From a virus, in the IMG/VR virus record IMGVR_UViG_3300044858_004797, positions 1 to 31,699 of that record: a stretch of 31,699 nt of DNA; one strand, 5' to 3'. The position numbers and the translations under genes were made by a program. Below are positions 24,913-30,685 of this stretch, piece by piece; the first letter of the stretch is position 1; each line of letters begins with the position of its first letter. The notes under the pieces were generated by a model, which was given only the letters and a program-made list of their open reading frames with translations, was not told the DNA's origin and made no database searches.

Positions 24913-26489
24913 CTATTACTCATCCATGTTGTTTCGACAATATCGTCCAAGCCAATCGTGCAAACGCGTCGCGTCTGTTCTTGCACCTTCTCAAGCGAAT
25001 CTTGCCAGTCCACATCGCAGGGCCACGCATCTTTAAGTGCGTAGTATTGTGCGTCAAGCATATCCTCGTGCTGCGAGTCCTTGTCCACAACATACATCGT
25101 CGCCTGTGAGATAAAGTCTTCGTCTTCACCTTCCCGTACATACATCATCCTGTTCTTGTAGCGCCAAAGATCCGACAAAATGCGTTCGCTTTTCTTCGAT
25201 CTTGGCTGGTTCTTCTTGTCGAGCCCCGCAACCCATACCCCTTCTTCATTCATTTTGTGGCGCAAGTAAGAACGAATCGTTTCCTGCGCCTGAACCGTCT
25301 CGATATTCCCAGACAAAGGATTGAAGTACACGGCTTGCTTGAAGAACTCGTCTGCGGCTGTAAGTGCGTCAACGCGTTTGTTGAACTTCCAAAGCAAATA
25401 GCAGTTTTTACGCGCATCCATCCCCCAAAATTCTATCGCGGTGGCGTCTGCACGGTTTGATTCAGACGATGCAGGGTCATATCCCCAGAAAATGTTGATC
25501 GGAATGATCTTGTTCGACAAGACAACAGCGCCAGATTGCTTCTTTGCCTCGTCTAACCGGATGACAAACTTGCCAGGAGTAACCTGGATGCACTCTCCTT
25601 TGTACTTTCTGAAGTATTCGCTCTTGAACGGCTGGTTGTCTCCCGTTCTAAACTCATTCTGGTAGTTCATCCACCAAATGTGACCGCGCCCGGCGACCTC
25701 CATTCGGTTCTTTTCTTCCATGAGCTTGTGAAAAGACCACCATTCGGGCCAAAGGACGGGAACTTCAGACGATCCATCCCAGTTTGGGATTGCTTGGTAC
25801 CAGCGCACCGTCCATCCAGGAAGGCGTCTGAGCCTGTCCACAAGGCATCCTTCGTTAATCATAGTACCAATCACGACAATGCGGCAGAACTGCGGGTCAC
25901 GAGCCGCCATAAGGGCTTTCTCGAACCATTCGTAGTTCTTGTCCATCGCCTCTATCGTTCCGGCGTTTCCGTCGTCCTCGGGATCGTCCAAGATGAACAT
26001 GGTCGGGCGCTGCTGAAACCGCTTCAGTCCGTGGATCTGCGATCCCACGCCGAGTGCCGTGATAACCGTGTTGTTCTTGAGGATGATTTCGTTTTCAGAC
26101 CACTTTTGCGCCGTCACCTCGCCCCAATGCCCGAAGTATTCGATCAATCGTTCGTTGTTATCAAGGTGATATTTGATTGTTGTAAGCAGAGACTTCGTGT
26201 GCGATGTTGTCTTGGACACCAGCACAATGAATTCGGCCTTCTTCCCCTGCATTGCGCTATAAAGCGCACGGTGGATTGGCTGGATTTCGGCAGTAAGCGA
26301 AGTTTTGGCGTGACCTCGTGGGGCGACGATAAGCAGGTTCTCAAGAGAGTCGTTATTCAGGTCTGAATAAAGTTGCCCGTGGAATTTAGGCGACTTTACA
26401 CGCAAAGTTGCAGGGAAACATTCACGGGCAAAGGCTCCCATGTCTGCGCCCATCTCGATGATGCGTTGGGATTTCTTACTCGGAGCCAT
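24909..26489 (-). CDS. terL: Terminase large subunit (TerL, 526 aa)
   Basis: The packaging ATPase-nuclease. Residues 56-63, APRGHAKT, form the Walker A loop (variant ending in KT), and residues 164-173, MFILDDPEDD, form Walker B with the catalytic acidic pair. IVVIGT (204-209) is the usual coupling motif. The C-terminal nuclease begins with FWGYDPASSESNRADATAIE, in which Asp338 is the first metal ligand; a later acidic cluster (HEDMLDAQYYALKDAWP) near the end fits the last ligand. It overlaps the upstream TerS-like gene by 14 bases and the methyltransferase by ATGA. Length is normal for TerL. Confidence 0.9.
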   Translation of the reverse strand: MAPSKKSQRIIEMGADMGAFARECFPATLRVKSPKFHGQLYSDLNNDSLENLLIVAPRGHAKTSLTAEIQPIHRALYSAMQGKKAEFIVLVSKTTSHTKSLLTTIKYHLDNNERLIEYFGHWGEVTAQKWSENEIILKNNTVITALGVGSQIHGLKRFQQRPTMFILDDPEDDGNAGTIEAMDKNYEWFEKALMAARDPQFCRIVVIGTMINEGCLVDRLRRLPGWTVRWYQAIPNWDGSSEVPVLWPEWWSFHKLMEEKNRMEVAGRGHIWWMNYQNEFRTGDNQPFKSEYFRKYKGECIQVTPGKFVIRLDEAKKQSGAVVLSNKIIPINIFWGYDPASSESNRADATAIEFWGMDARKNCYLLWKFNKRVDALTAADEFFKQAVYFNPLSGNIETVQAQETIRSYLRHKMNEEGVWVAGLDKKNQPRSKKSERILSDLWRYKNRMMYVREGEDEDFISQATMYVVDKDSQHEDMLDAQYYALKDAWPCDVDWQDSLEKVQEQTRRVCTIGLDDIVETTWMSNR

Positions 26490-27822
26490 CGCTCACGACA
26501 TCTGCTGGGTGGATAATGCCGACGCATTCCAACTCATCAGTATCACTTACAAGTTCAGCCTTCTTCCGCTCAATTTCGGATGCGATAAGCGTCTGTTCCC
26601 CGCTTGTAAGCTCAAGCCTGCGCTCGGTTGTCACCATTCGGTGCTCAGGTTTCATCGCAAGCAGGTCGATAAGACGATCCGTGTTCTCCTGAAGGGCGTG
26701 AACAAGCCTTGGGCTGATGTTCCCCTTGTCGTCCTGAATGTTCTCCAGCACCATTTCGTTAATCCTGATCAATGTGTTGAGCACATACTGATCTGGATCG
26801 CCTTCAATGCCAAGACGATTCATAATGCTCGTCATGGCTTTGCGTGCGCGGTCTTCTACCATACCCAAAAACCTCGGCCCGTTTAGGAAACTGGAAAAGT
26901 CCTTGCTATACTTCGATCCTGCAAGGCCGTAAGACAGCCCCGTTGCAAGATCCCTATCCCCTGTCGCCACCATGACAGATGTTAGCACGGCTTCGCGGAT
27001 TGCGCCGATGGACGGAACAACATACCTGCCGATGCGCTCGATCTCCTCGTCCCTACCGATAGCCGGAATTGCGCAGAAAAGACGCTTTGCAGAACAGTCC
27101 GTGTAGAGGAACTGCTTTCCCCTGCGGTGCCGCGTCCACACCCCCGCCCCGAACATGGTGGAAATGAACAGATGCGAGCTTCCTTCGCGCCGGAACATCC
27201 CGGGCCACCACCGTGCAACGACGGAAACGACAAACCCGTCGTCTGTCAGGACATAGGGGTTCTGGCTTTTCGTCCACCAACACGGTTCGTAGCTGAAGTT
27301 GTACTTGTCGGCAATGTGTTTGGGGATTGCGAAGTAAACGACCCCTGCAAGCACGCGCCAGTTTGCGTTTGCAGCAACAAGATCCTCGACCATTGCGTGC
27401 GGAATGTCTTCGTGCAGGGATAGCGTCCCTTGGAAGTCGCGGGTTCCAGGTTCCCCTAACCCGACACTGAGCTTCCGAAGCTTCCACGCGCTTGTCGGGT
27501 AATAGATTGCGCCGTACCCAAGCCGTTCAAGCTTTGACAGATCTTCAAGCGTAACGGTTTCGTCGAACTTGCCGTCTTTGAAACGGGAGGGATCGATGTC
27601 CAGCTCTTCGCACAGCCGCTTGAAATCGACATCCCCGTAAAGGCGGATATACCTTTCGGCATATTCGTTGCAATCTGCAATAGCGGCCTTAAGCTTTTCC
27701 TTAAGGTGTGGGATGATTGTTGCCGTCTTGTTGTGAAACCTTTCCCCGAACGGCTTGCGCCGAGCCCGCTTAAGGTCTTCGTCCTTTATTCGGGCTTTAC
27801 TCCTTCGCTTTTCTTCTACCAT
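26476..27822 (-). CDS. Unusual large protein with TerS-like C-terminus, possible small terminase (448 aa)
   Basis: Located directly before TerL, where the small terminase is expected, but 448 residues long (TerS is usually 100-250). The C-terminal 155 residues show the 'YG.AGS.YSKDF..FL..P.FL...' pattern followed by a long helix and coiled segment (DPDQYVLNTLIRINEMVLEN) that looks like small-terminase architecture: a DNA-binding-type helical part and an oligomerising helix. The N-terminal 290 residues have a basic start (EEKRRSKARIKDEDLKRARR) and an aromatic-rich mixed alpha/beta domain (for example YNFSYEPCWWTKSQNPYVLT, then VVARWWPGMFRREG) that I do not recognise. A TerS fused to an extra domain is my best reading. 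Confidence 0.55.
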   Translation of the reverse strand: MVEEKRRSKARIKDEDLKRARRKPFGERFHNKTATIIPHLKEKLKAAIADCNEYAERYIRLYGDVDFKRLCEELDIDPSRFKDGKFDETVTLEDLSKLERLGYGAIYYPTSAWKLRKLSVGLGEPGTRDFQGTLSLHEDIPHAMVEDLVAANANWRVLAGVVYFAIPKHIADKYNFSYEPCWWTKSQNPYVLTDDGFVVSVVARWWPGMFRREGSSHLFISTMFGAGVWTRHRRGKQFLYTDCSAKRLFCAIPAIGRDEEIERIGRYVVPSIGAIREAVLTSVMVATGDRDLATGLSYGLAGSKYSKDFSSFLNGPRFLGMVEDRARKAMTSIMNRLGIEGDPDQYVLNTLIRINEMVLENIQDDKGNISPRLVHALQENTDRLIDLLAMKPEHRMVTTERRLELTSGEQTLIASEIERKKAELVSDTDELECVGIIHPADVVSDGSE

Positions 27823-27992
27823 GCTTCGTCCGTAGAGGAGTAGTAGTCGTCCCTGTCGAAGTAGTCGCGCAGCTCTCCGATGCTGACTTCCTGGATCTCG
27901 TGTGTGTCCACATTCCTAAGTTTGACAAAACGGGGGCCGTCTTCGATTGCCTCCCACACACTACCGTCCGTATCGGTGAATCTCTCTCCCAT
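27816..27992 (-). CDS. Small acidic protein ahead of the terminase genes (58 aa)
   Basis: ATG 27992 to TAG 27816, 58 residues, starting MGERFTDTDGSVWEAIEDGP and ending in YFDRDDYYSSTDEAW. It is clearly acidic, with a beta-like start and a helical, Asp/Tyr-rich end, and overlaps the next gene by seven bases (ATGGTAG). The ribosome site is only modest (CAGGTGCC). The clean frame, coupling and place as first protein gene of the leftward late run support it. No family recognised; an acidic DNA mimic or a packaging partner is speculative. Confidence 0.65.
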   Translation of the reverse strand: MGERFTDTDGSVWEAIEDGPRFVKLRNVDTHEIQEVSIGELRDYFDRDDYYSSTDEAW

Positions 27993-28022
27993 GGCACCTG
28001 TCTTTGGTTTCGCTTTAAGGCT

Positions 28023-28050
28023 GTAAGGAAAAACACCGTGTTTTTCTTAC
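28023..28050. terminator. Hairpin between tRNA-Thr and the late genes
   Basis: GTAAG(G)AAAAACAC pairs with GTGTTTTTCTTAC, giving an 11-pair stem (after a small loop at the top) with one bulged G. It follows the tRNA 3' end on the minus strand by one base. No U-run follows the stem, so it may be a processing site or a partial terminator for the tRNA unit. Confidence 0.6.
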
Positions 28051-28051
28051 A

Positions 28052-28123
28052 AGCCGCCCACGGGATTTGAACCCGCACCCCGCCGCTTACAAAGCAGCAG
28101 CTCTACCGTTGAGCTAAAGCGGC
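28052..28123 (-). tRNA. tRNA-Thr (anticodon UGU)
   Basis: The minus strand folds into a full cloverleaf of 72 bases. The acceptor GCCGCTT pairs with GGGCGGC (two G-U pairs), the D stem is GCTC/GAGC, and the anticodon stem GCTGC/GCGGC holds loop TTTGTAA (anticodon TGT). The variable loop is GGGGT, and the T arm GCGGG-TTCAAAT-CCCGT is canonical. The discriminator is T and CCA is not encoded. It decodes ACA (and possibly other ACN). It lies at the head of the leftward run. Confidence 0.95.
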
Positions 28124-28170
28124 ATGTGGTAATATATTTTAGTGTGTAAGAATCCAATGCAGGTGTCTGC

Positions 28171-28199
28171 TTGACAATGTTGGAAAGTTGTTGTATCTT
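28171..28199 (+). promoter_or_regulatory. Strong sigma70-like promoter for rightward genes
   Basis: TTGACA (28171-28176), a 17-base spacer and TATCTT (28194-28199) lie just ahead of the HTH gene (ATG 28227, GGAGG at 28216-28220). The -35 is perfect, the spacing ideal, and the -10 has four of six consensus bases. The 14-mer ACAATGTTGGAAAG overlapping the -35 recurs at 29210. Confidence 0.8.
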
Positions 28200-28226
28200 G
28201 TTGGTGGAAAATTTTGGAGGATTGAC

Positions 28227-28415
28227 ATGACAGGATTGGCAGGTGTGTGGTACAATGTGTCGGAGGCAGCCGGGTATCTTGGGATTTCTCGGCAGACCTT
28301 TTCGGCATGGGTTCGCGAGGGCAGGATTCCTGCTCCTGATTTTCGCAAAAATGCGAGAATCTTGTACTGGACGCGGGAAACTTTAGACGCCGTAAAAAAG
28401 AGAGAGGTGAAGTAA
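28227..28415 (+). CDS. Helix-turn-helix DNA-binding protein, excisionase/MerR-like (62 aa)
   Basis: ATG 28227 is chosen over a TTG at 28188 because GGAGG lies six bases upstream and the earlier start falls in the promoter. The 62-residue product reads VWYNVSEAAGYLGISRQTFS, then AWVREGRIPAP: 'VSEAA.YLGIS..T...W...G.IP.P' is the winged helix-turn-helix of the excisionase/AlpA/MerR-type small regulators. The rest is a basic wing (FRKNARILYWTRETLDAVKK). It may regulate the nearby early genes or act at the recombination/replication region. It is the first rightward gene and is coupled to the next by TAATG. Confidence 0.8.
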   Translation: MTGLAGVWYNVSEAAGYLGISRQTFSAWVREGRIPAPDFRKNARILYWTRETLDAVKKREVK

Positions 28416-28618
28416 TGGCTAAGGCTACTTGGAAGGTTGTTTGGATGGGGAAGAATAAGGCGTGTATGGAGGAGTTTGCGTGCGAACATCGGGCACGGCG
28501 GAGGGCGAAGGAATTGCGCGAATACCTGCTGTCTCCGGAGTACGGGCAGACGGTGCAGGTGATCAGTCCGAAGGAGCCGCAACCCGAAAAAACACAGCAG
28601 AAGGCGTCGAAGATTTGA
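28415..28618 (+). CDS. Small basic protein of unknown function (67 aa)
   Basis: ATG 28415 overlaps the HTH stop (TAATG), with GAGAGGTG upstream. The 67 residues are rich in Lys/Arg/Glu: start MAKATWKVVWMGKNKACMEE, then a helix (EHRARRRAKELREYLLSPEY), a short strand (QTVQVISP) and a Lys/Gln tail. The layout of strand, helix, strand is common among tiny phage proteins, but no family is recognised. Co-transcription with the DNA-binding protein is expected. Confidence 0.7.
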   Translation: MAKATWKVVWMGKNKACMEEFACEHRARRRAKELREYLLSPEYGQTVQVISPKEPQPEKTQQKASKI

Positions 28619-28733
28619 AGGCGCGGCGGTGGCACGAGAGCAAGACGCCCGTAAATGCCGCTGAGAGGCGATTTGCGGCACGATCCCCGCCGAGGATACA
28701 TATCGACACACAAAAGAAATCGGAGGGCTTAGA

Positions 28734-28865
28734 ATGGACGACAGACGGCAAGAACGCAATCGGGCATTTTCAGGGGGAACAGGTAGTGAAACAGATTCGA
28801 AAAAAACACCCGTGGCGCTATATATATGGGTATCTCTTATTCTCCTATTCTTTTCTGAGATGTGA
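28734..28865 (+). CDS. Probable small membrane peptide (43 aa)
   Basis: ATG 28734 has GGAGG eight bases upstream. The first 25 residues are polar (MDDRRQERNRAFSGG start), and residues 27-43 form one hydrophobic segment, VALYIWVSLILLFFSEM, which should span a membrane. It may act in superinfection exclusion or as a membrane anchor, but function is unknown. The 115-bp stretch before it (28619-28733) shows only a weak TGCCGC/GCGGCA inverted repeat. A competing frame from TTG 28615 to 28947 covers the same DNA and has a poorer start. Confidence 0.55.
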   Translation: MDDRRQERNRAFSGGTGSETDSKKTPVALYIWVSLILLFFSEM

Positions 28866-28882
28866 TTCTCTAAGACATAAGA

Positions 28883-28936
28883 TCTCTTCTTCTTTTCTTT
28901 TCTCCCAAGGAGGAAAGAAAAGAAAAGAAGAAGAGA
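28883..28936. repeat. Long polypyrimidine/polypurine inverted repeat
   Basis: A 19-bp perfect stem, TCTCTTCTTCTTTTCTTTT (28883-28901) against AAAAGAAAAGAAGAAGAGA (28918-28936), with an inner CTCC/GGAG pairing and a five-base bulge. All pyrimidines sit on the left arm and all purines on the right. It begins 18 bp after the stop of the small membrane gene, so it may terminate or process that transcript, though no U-run follows. Confidence 0.85.
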
Positions 28937-28960
28937 AGTATATATAATTCTTAAGAGAAA

Positions 28961-29058
28961 ATACAAGAAGAGAATATATCTAATATCCTGAGTATAGTTT
29001 AAGATACAAGTATTTATACTCTCCTGAAAATACAAGTATATATAATATCCTGAGTATA
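28961..29058. repeat. AT-rich direct repeats
   Basis: The 16-mer TAATATCCTGAGTATA occurs at 28981-28996 and 29043-29058. ATACAAG occurs at 28961, 29004 and 29030, the last two as ATACAAGTAT. The intervening DNA is almost all A/T. Repeats in an easily melted stretch are typical of origins. Confidence 0.8.
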
Positions 29059-29206
29059 TTATAATCTCTAAGTACTTATAATCTGCAAAAAACACTATAA
29101 CATAATACATAATCAACTACCGTCTTATCACTTAAAAACATGATAACCTGCGCACACGCACGGCTCTCTATAACAACAAATTAACACACTCAAAATCAAA
29201 CCACGC

Positions 29207-29235
29207 TTTACAATGTTGGAAAGAAGTGTAAAAAT
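29207..29235 (+). promoter_or_regulatory. Second promoter-like site sharing the early promoter motif
   Basis: TTTACA (29207-29212) followed by TAAAAA or AAAAAT at 16-17 bases. The 19-mer around it, GCTTTACAATGTTGGAAAG, matches the early promoter at 28169-28187 in 18 of 19 positions. It would start a transcript at about 29242 in the non-coding region, 775 bp ahead of the next gene. Confidence 0.5.
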
Positions 29236-29351
29236 TGTACGGCTATTTATATCAGGGTATCCGTATTAAACACCACCCCCTACACATTCGGGTATACGGG
29301 GGTCAACACTGTTGCGATCTGGTCAGGGTGGAGTCAATTTCATGTGCTGTC

Positions 29352-29397
29352 GGGAGGGAAGGGGAAGAGTCGCTCAAAGCTAAGGGAGGGAAGGGGA
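29352..29397 (+). repeat. G-rich 14-bp direct repeat
   Basis: GGGAGGGAAGGGGA occurs at 29352-29365 and 29384-29397. Each copy has three G-runs; the pair has at least six on one strand, so a G-quadruplex in the transcript or displaced strand is possible. No gene overlaps it convincingly. Confidence 0.8.
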
Positions 29398-29464
29398 CAG
29401 GAAAGTTTAGTAACTACTCTTTACACATATTAACCACCTTTCTTTCTATTAAACCCTTTTCCTG

Positions 29465-29493
29465 TTGACTTCAATTCCCAAATTTGGGAAAAT
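29465..29493 (+). promoter_or_regulatory. Promoter-like site with a 16-bp palindrome in its spacer
   Basis: TTGACT (29465-29470) and GAAAAT (29488-29493) have a 17-base spacer. The perfect palindrome TTCCCAAATTTGGGAA (29475-29490) lies inside and over the -10, as expected for a repressor-controlled promoter. The palindrome is certain; the promoter is a hypothesis. Confidence 0.5.
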
Positions 29494-29518
29494 TAACTTT
29501 ACTGTTTAGCCTGACATT

Positions 29519-29550
29519 CTGTCATGAAACTGTCATGAAACTGTCATGAC
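29519..29550. repeat. 11-bp iterons (x3)
   Basis: CTGTCATGAAA is repeated at 29519 and 29530, and a third copy at 29541 diverges at the last position (CTGTCATGAC). A further TGTCATG lies at 29587. The 11-bp period places copies on nearly the same face of the helix, as for cooperative protein binding. Confidence 0.9.
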
Positions 29551-29568
29551 TGTGACTCTGGAGTCACA
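29551..29568. repeat. Operator-like inverted repeat
   Basis: TGTGACTC-TG-GAGTCACA is a perfect 8-bp inverted repeat immediately after the 11-bp iterons. Such symmetry suits a dimeric regulator. Confidence 0.8.
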
Positions 29569-29620
29569 CTCTCTTCTCTGCCATATTGTCATGGCTGGGG
29601 AAGGTGGTGATACTCGAATC

Positions 29621-29634
29621 GGTATTTCAATACC
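29621..29634. repeat. Short inverted repeat
   Basis: GGTATT-TC-AATACC is a perfect 6-bp inverted repeat, about 70 bp after the previous one. It may be another binding site, but its length makes chance possible. Confidence 0.5.
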
Positions 29635-29709
29635 TATATATATGCCGGTCTCGTGTGAAACCTGGTTCCTGTCAATTATCTCGTGCGGTGATTTTCTCTC
29701 TCTTCTATT

Positions 29710-29773
29710 ATCTCACTCTCTAAATATTTCACTCTTCAACAATCTCACTTCGCTACATTTTCACTCTTCAATT
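29710..29773. repeat. 16-bp iteron array (four contiguous copies)
   Basis: Four head-to-tail 16-bp units start at 29710, 29726, 29742 and 29758: ATCTCACTCTCTAAAT, ATTTCACTCTTCAACA, ATCTCACTTCGCTACA, TTTTCACTCTTCAATT. TCACT occurs in each at exactly 16-bp spacing; the consensus is roughly ATYTCACTCTTCWACA. A flanking ATTGTTGA (29771-29778) mirrors TCAACAAT (29737-29744). Confidence 0.85.
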
Positions 29774-29978
29774 GTTGATAGTGTGAAGGTTTTCCTGGTT
29801 GTGCCGGTGCAAGGGCCAGTGCAAGGGCTAACTCTCTCCCTTTCGCTTGGGGAAAATGCGAAAATAATTGTTCGGAAAACTGTGATGTTGTTGATGCTCA
29901 ACAAACGCAAAGGTGAAAATAATTGCAGTGTGCGCTTTTATTGAACCAATCCAAGTGCTATCATTACTCCCGAAGCAA

Positions 29979-29991
29979 GGGCGAGACGCCC
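29979..29991 (+). repeat. Small hairpin in the leader of the 69-aa gene
   Basis: GGGCG-AGA-CGCCC forms a 5-bp GC stem 25 bases ahead of the ATG at 30017, upstream of the AAAGGA ribosome site. It could tune translation. Too short to be sure. Confidence 0.4.
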
Positions 29992-30016
29992 AAGCAAAAC
30001 TGAAAGGAATAGAGAA

Positions 30017-30226
30017 ATGGGGAAGAAGCCAACAACGCGAGAGCTTTACCTTTTGGTAAAGAAGGCACATTTTGCCCTTTGTGAGAATTTGACTCATGCC
30101 GATTTTAAGAATCCATCGTGTCGAGATATGTACTTTGAAATTAATGGCCAGTCACAGGCGTTAATGGCAGTCATTGAAGCGATGGAAGGCGATCAAACTA
30201 CACTTAGGATTTTCGCAGGAAACTAA
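30017..30226 (+). CDS. Small phage protein of unknown function (69 aa)
   Basis: ATG 30017 with AAAGGA seven bases upstream. The 69-residue product (start MGKKPTTRELYLLVKKAHFA) is mainly helical, with a middle segment CRDMYFEINGQSQALMAVIE. No family recognised. First gene after the repeat-rich stretch; its leader shares a CCAAGCAAAACTGAAAGGAA pattern with the leaders of the next two genes. Confidence 0.7.
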   Translation: MGKKPTTRELYLLVKKAHFALCENLTHADFKNPSCRDMYFEINGQSQALMAVIEAMEGDQTTLRIFAGN

Positions 30227-30252
30227 GCTTTGCCAAACGAAAGGAAAGACCG

Positions 30253-30591
30253 ATGAAGCAGACTGTCACTCTCCACAGTTTCCGACGCGCCTTTGAGCTT
30301 GCTGGGCGGAGCAACCATTTCAGCCATGAGGGCCTTGAAGTCTTGTTCAATTTGATCGAATCATTTGAAGAGGATACAGGAGAGGATATTGAACTTGATG
30401 TTGTCGGCCTTTGTTGCGAATGGCAAGAGCTTTCCATCCCGGAAATCCGGGCCGAGTATCAAGAGGCGGAGGAGATGACTTACGAGGAAATAATTGAATG
30501 GCTTGGACAGAATACGGTTTATGGCGAGGTAGAACCAAACCTGTACCTTCCCGAGCCATGCACTCGCGGCGTTGTTTTCATGGCATTCTAA
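30253..30591 (+). CDS. Conserved phage protein, 'FRxAF...LFxLIExxEEDTGxxIELD' type (112 aa)
   Basis: The 112-residue product matches a pattern I recall from many phage hypothetical proteins: FRRAFELAGRSNHFSHEGLE, then LFNLIESFEEDTGEDIELDV and VGLCCEWQEL. That is a phage family with a conserved FSxEGLxxLFxxxE and DTGExIELDVxxLCCE core, usually in early regions. Biochemical role is unknown. The ATG follows AAAGGAAAGACCG. The C-terminus (EPCTRGVVFMAF) ends in a short hydrophobic strand, also typical of that family. Confidence 0.75.
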   Translation: MKQTVTLHSFRRAFELAGRSNHFSHEGLEVLFNLIESFEEDTGEDIELDVVGLCCEWQELSIPEIRAEYQEAEEMTYEEIIEWLGQNTVYGEVEPNLYLPEPCTRGVVFMAF

Positions 30592-30605
30592 AAGACCACA
30601 AAGCC

Positions 30606-30649
30606 GAGACCGGGCTCCTGCCCGGTCTCCAAAGGACGGCAACCTTTGG
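30606..30649 (+). terminator. Tandem hairpins between two early genes
   Basis: GAGACCGGG (30606-30614) pairs with CCCGGTCTC (30621-30629) around a six-base loop, and CCAAAGG (30629-30635) pairs with CCTTTGG (30643-30649). No U-run follows, so this is more likely an attenuator, RNA-processing or RNA-stability element than a simple terminator. Confidence 0.6.
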
Positions 30650-30685
30650 ACTGACGAGGCAAGCCAAACAAAAGGGAGAACTGAA

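Larger units (their letters stand above)
28866..30016. other. 1.15-kb region without a convincing gene, dense in repeats
   Basis: No frame here combines a ribosome site, a sensible length and protein-like composition. The stretch is AT-rich at its left and holds, in order, the 19-bp hairpin (28883-28936), AT-rich direct repeats (28961-29058), a second promoter motif (29207-29235), G-rich repeats (29352-29397), a 16-bp palindrome (29475-29490), 11-bp iterons (29519-29550), inverted repeats (29551-29568, 29621-29634), a 16-bp iteron array (29710-29773) and a short hairpin ahead of the next gene (29979-29991). It may serve as replication origin, operator region or a source of non-coding RNA. Confidence 0.7.

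Noticed and set aside
28131-28157. Minus-strand promoter for the tRNA and late run
   Set aside because: TTGGAT and TATATT are spaced by only 15 bases. A promoter must exist in or near this gap, but this one is too weak to call.
28615-28947. Longer frame (TTG start) over the small membrane peptide
   Set aside because: TTG start is weaker than ATG 28734, and its C-terminus is the hairpin sequence read as protein. Its N-terminal half could still be real, so kept only as an alternative.
28139-29116. 325-residue minus-strand ORF across the early genes and AT-rich repeats
   Set aside because: Its N-terminal part is pure Tyr/Ile/Leu from AT-rich repeats; it opposes the supported HTH gene and lacks a ribosome site.
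29235-29468. 77-residue plus-strand ORF
   Set aside because: Starts at a TTG without a ribosome site and reads through the G-rich repeats.
29546-29944. 132-residue plus-strand ORF in the repeat region
   Set aside because: No ribosome site, and it reads through the 16-bp iterons and inverted repeats; composition is not protein-like.
29941-29964. Promoter ahead of the gene at 30017 (TTGAAC...TATCAT)
   Set aside because: The spacer is only 12 bases.
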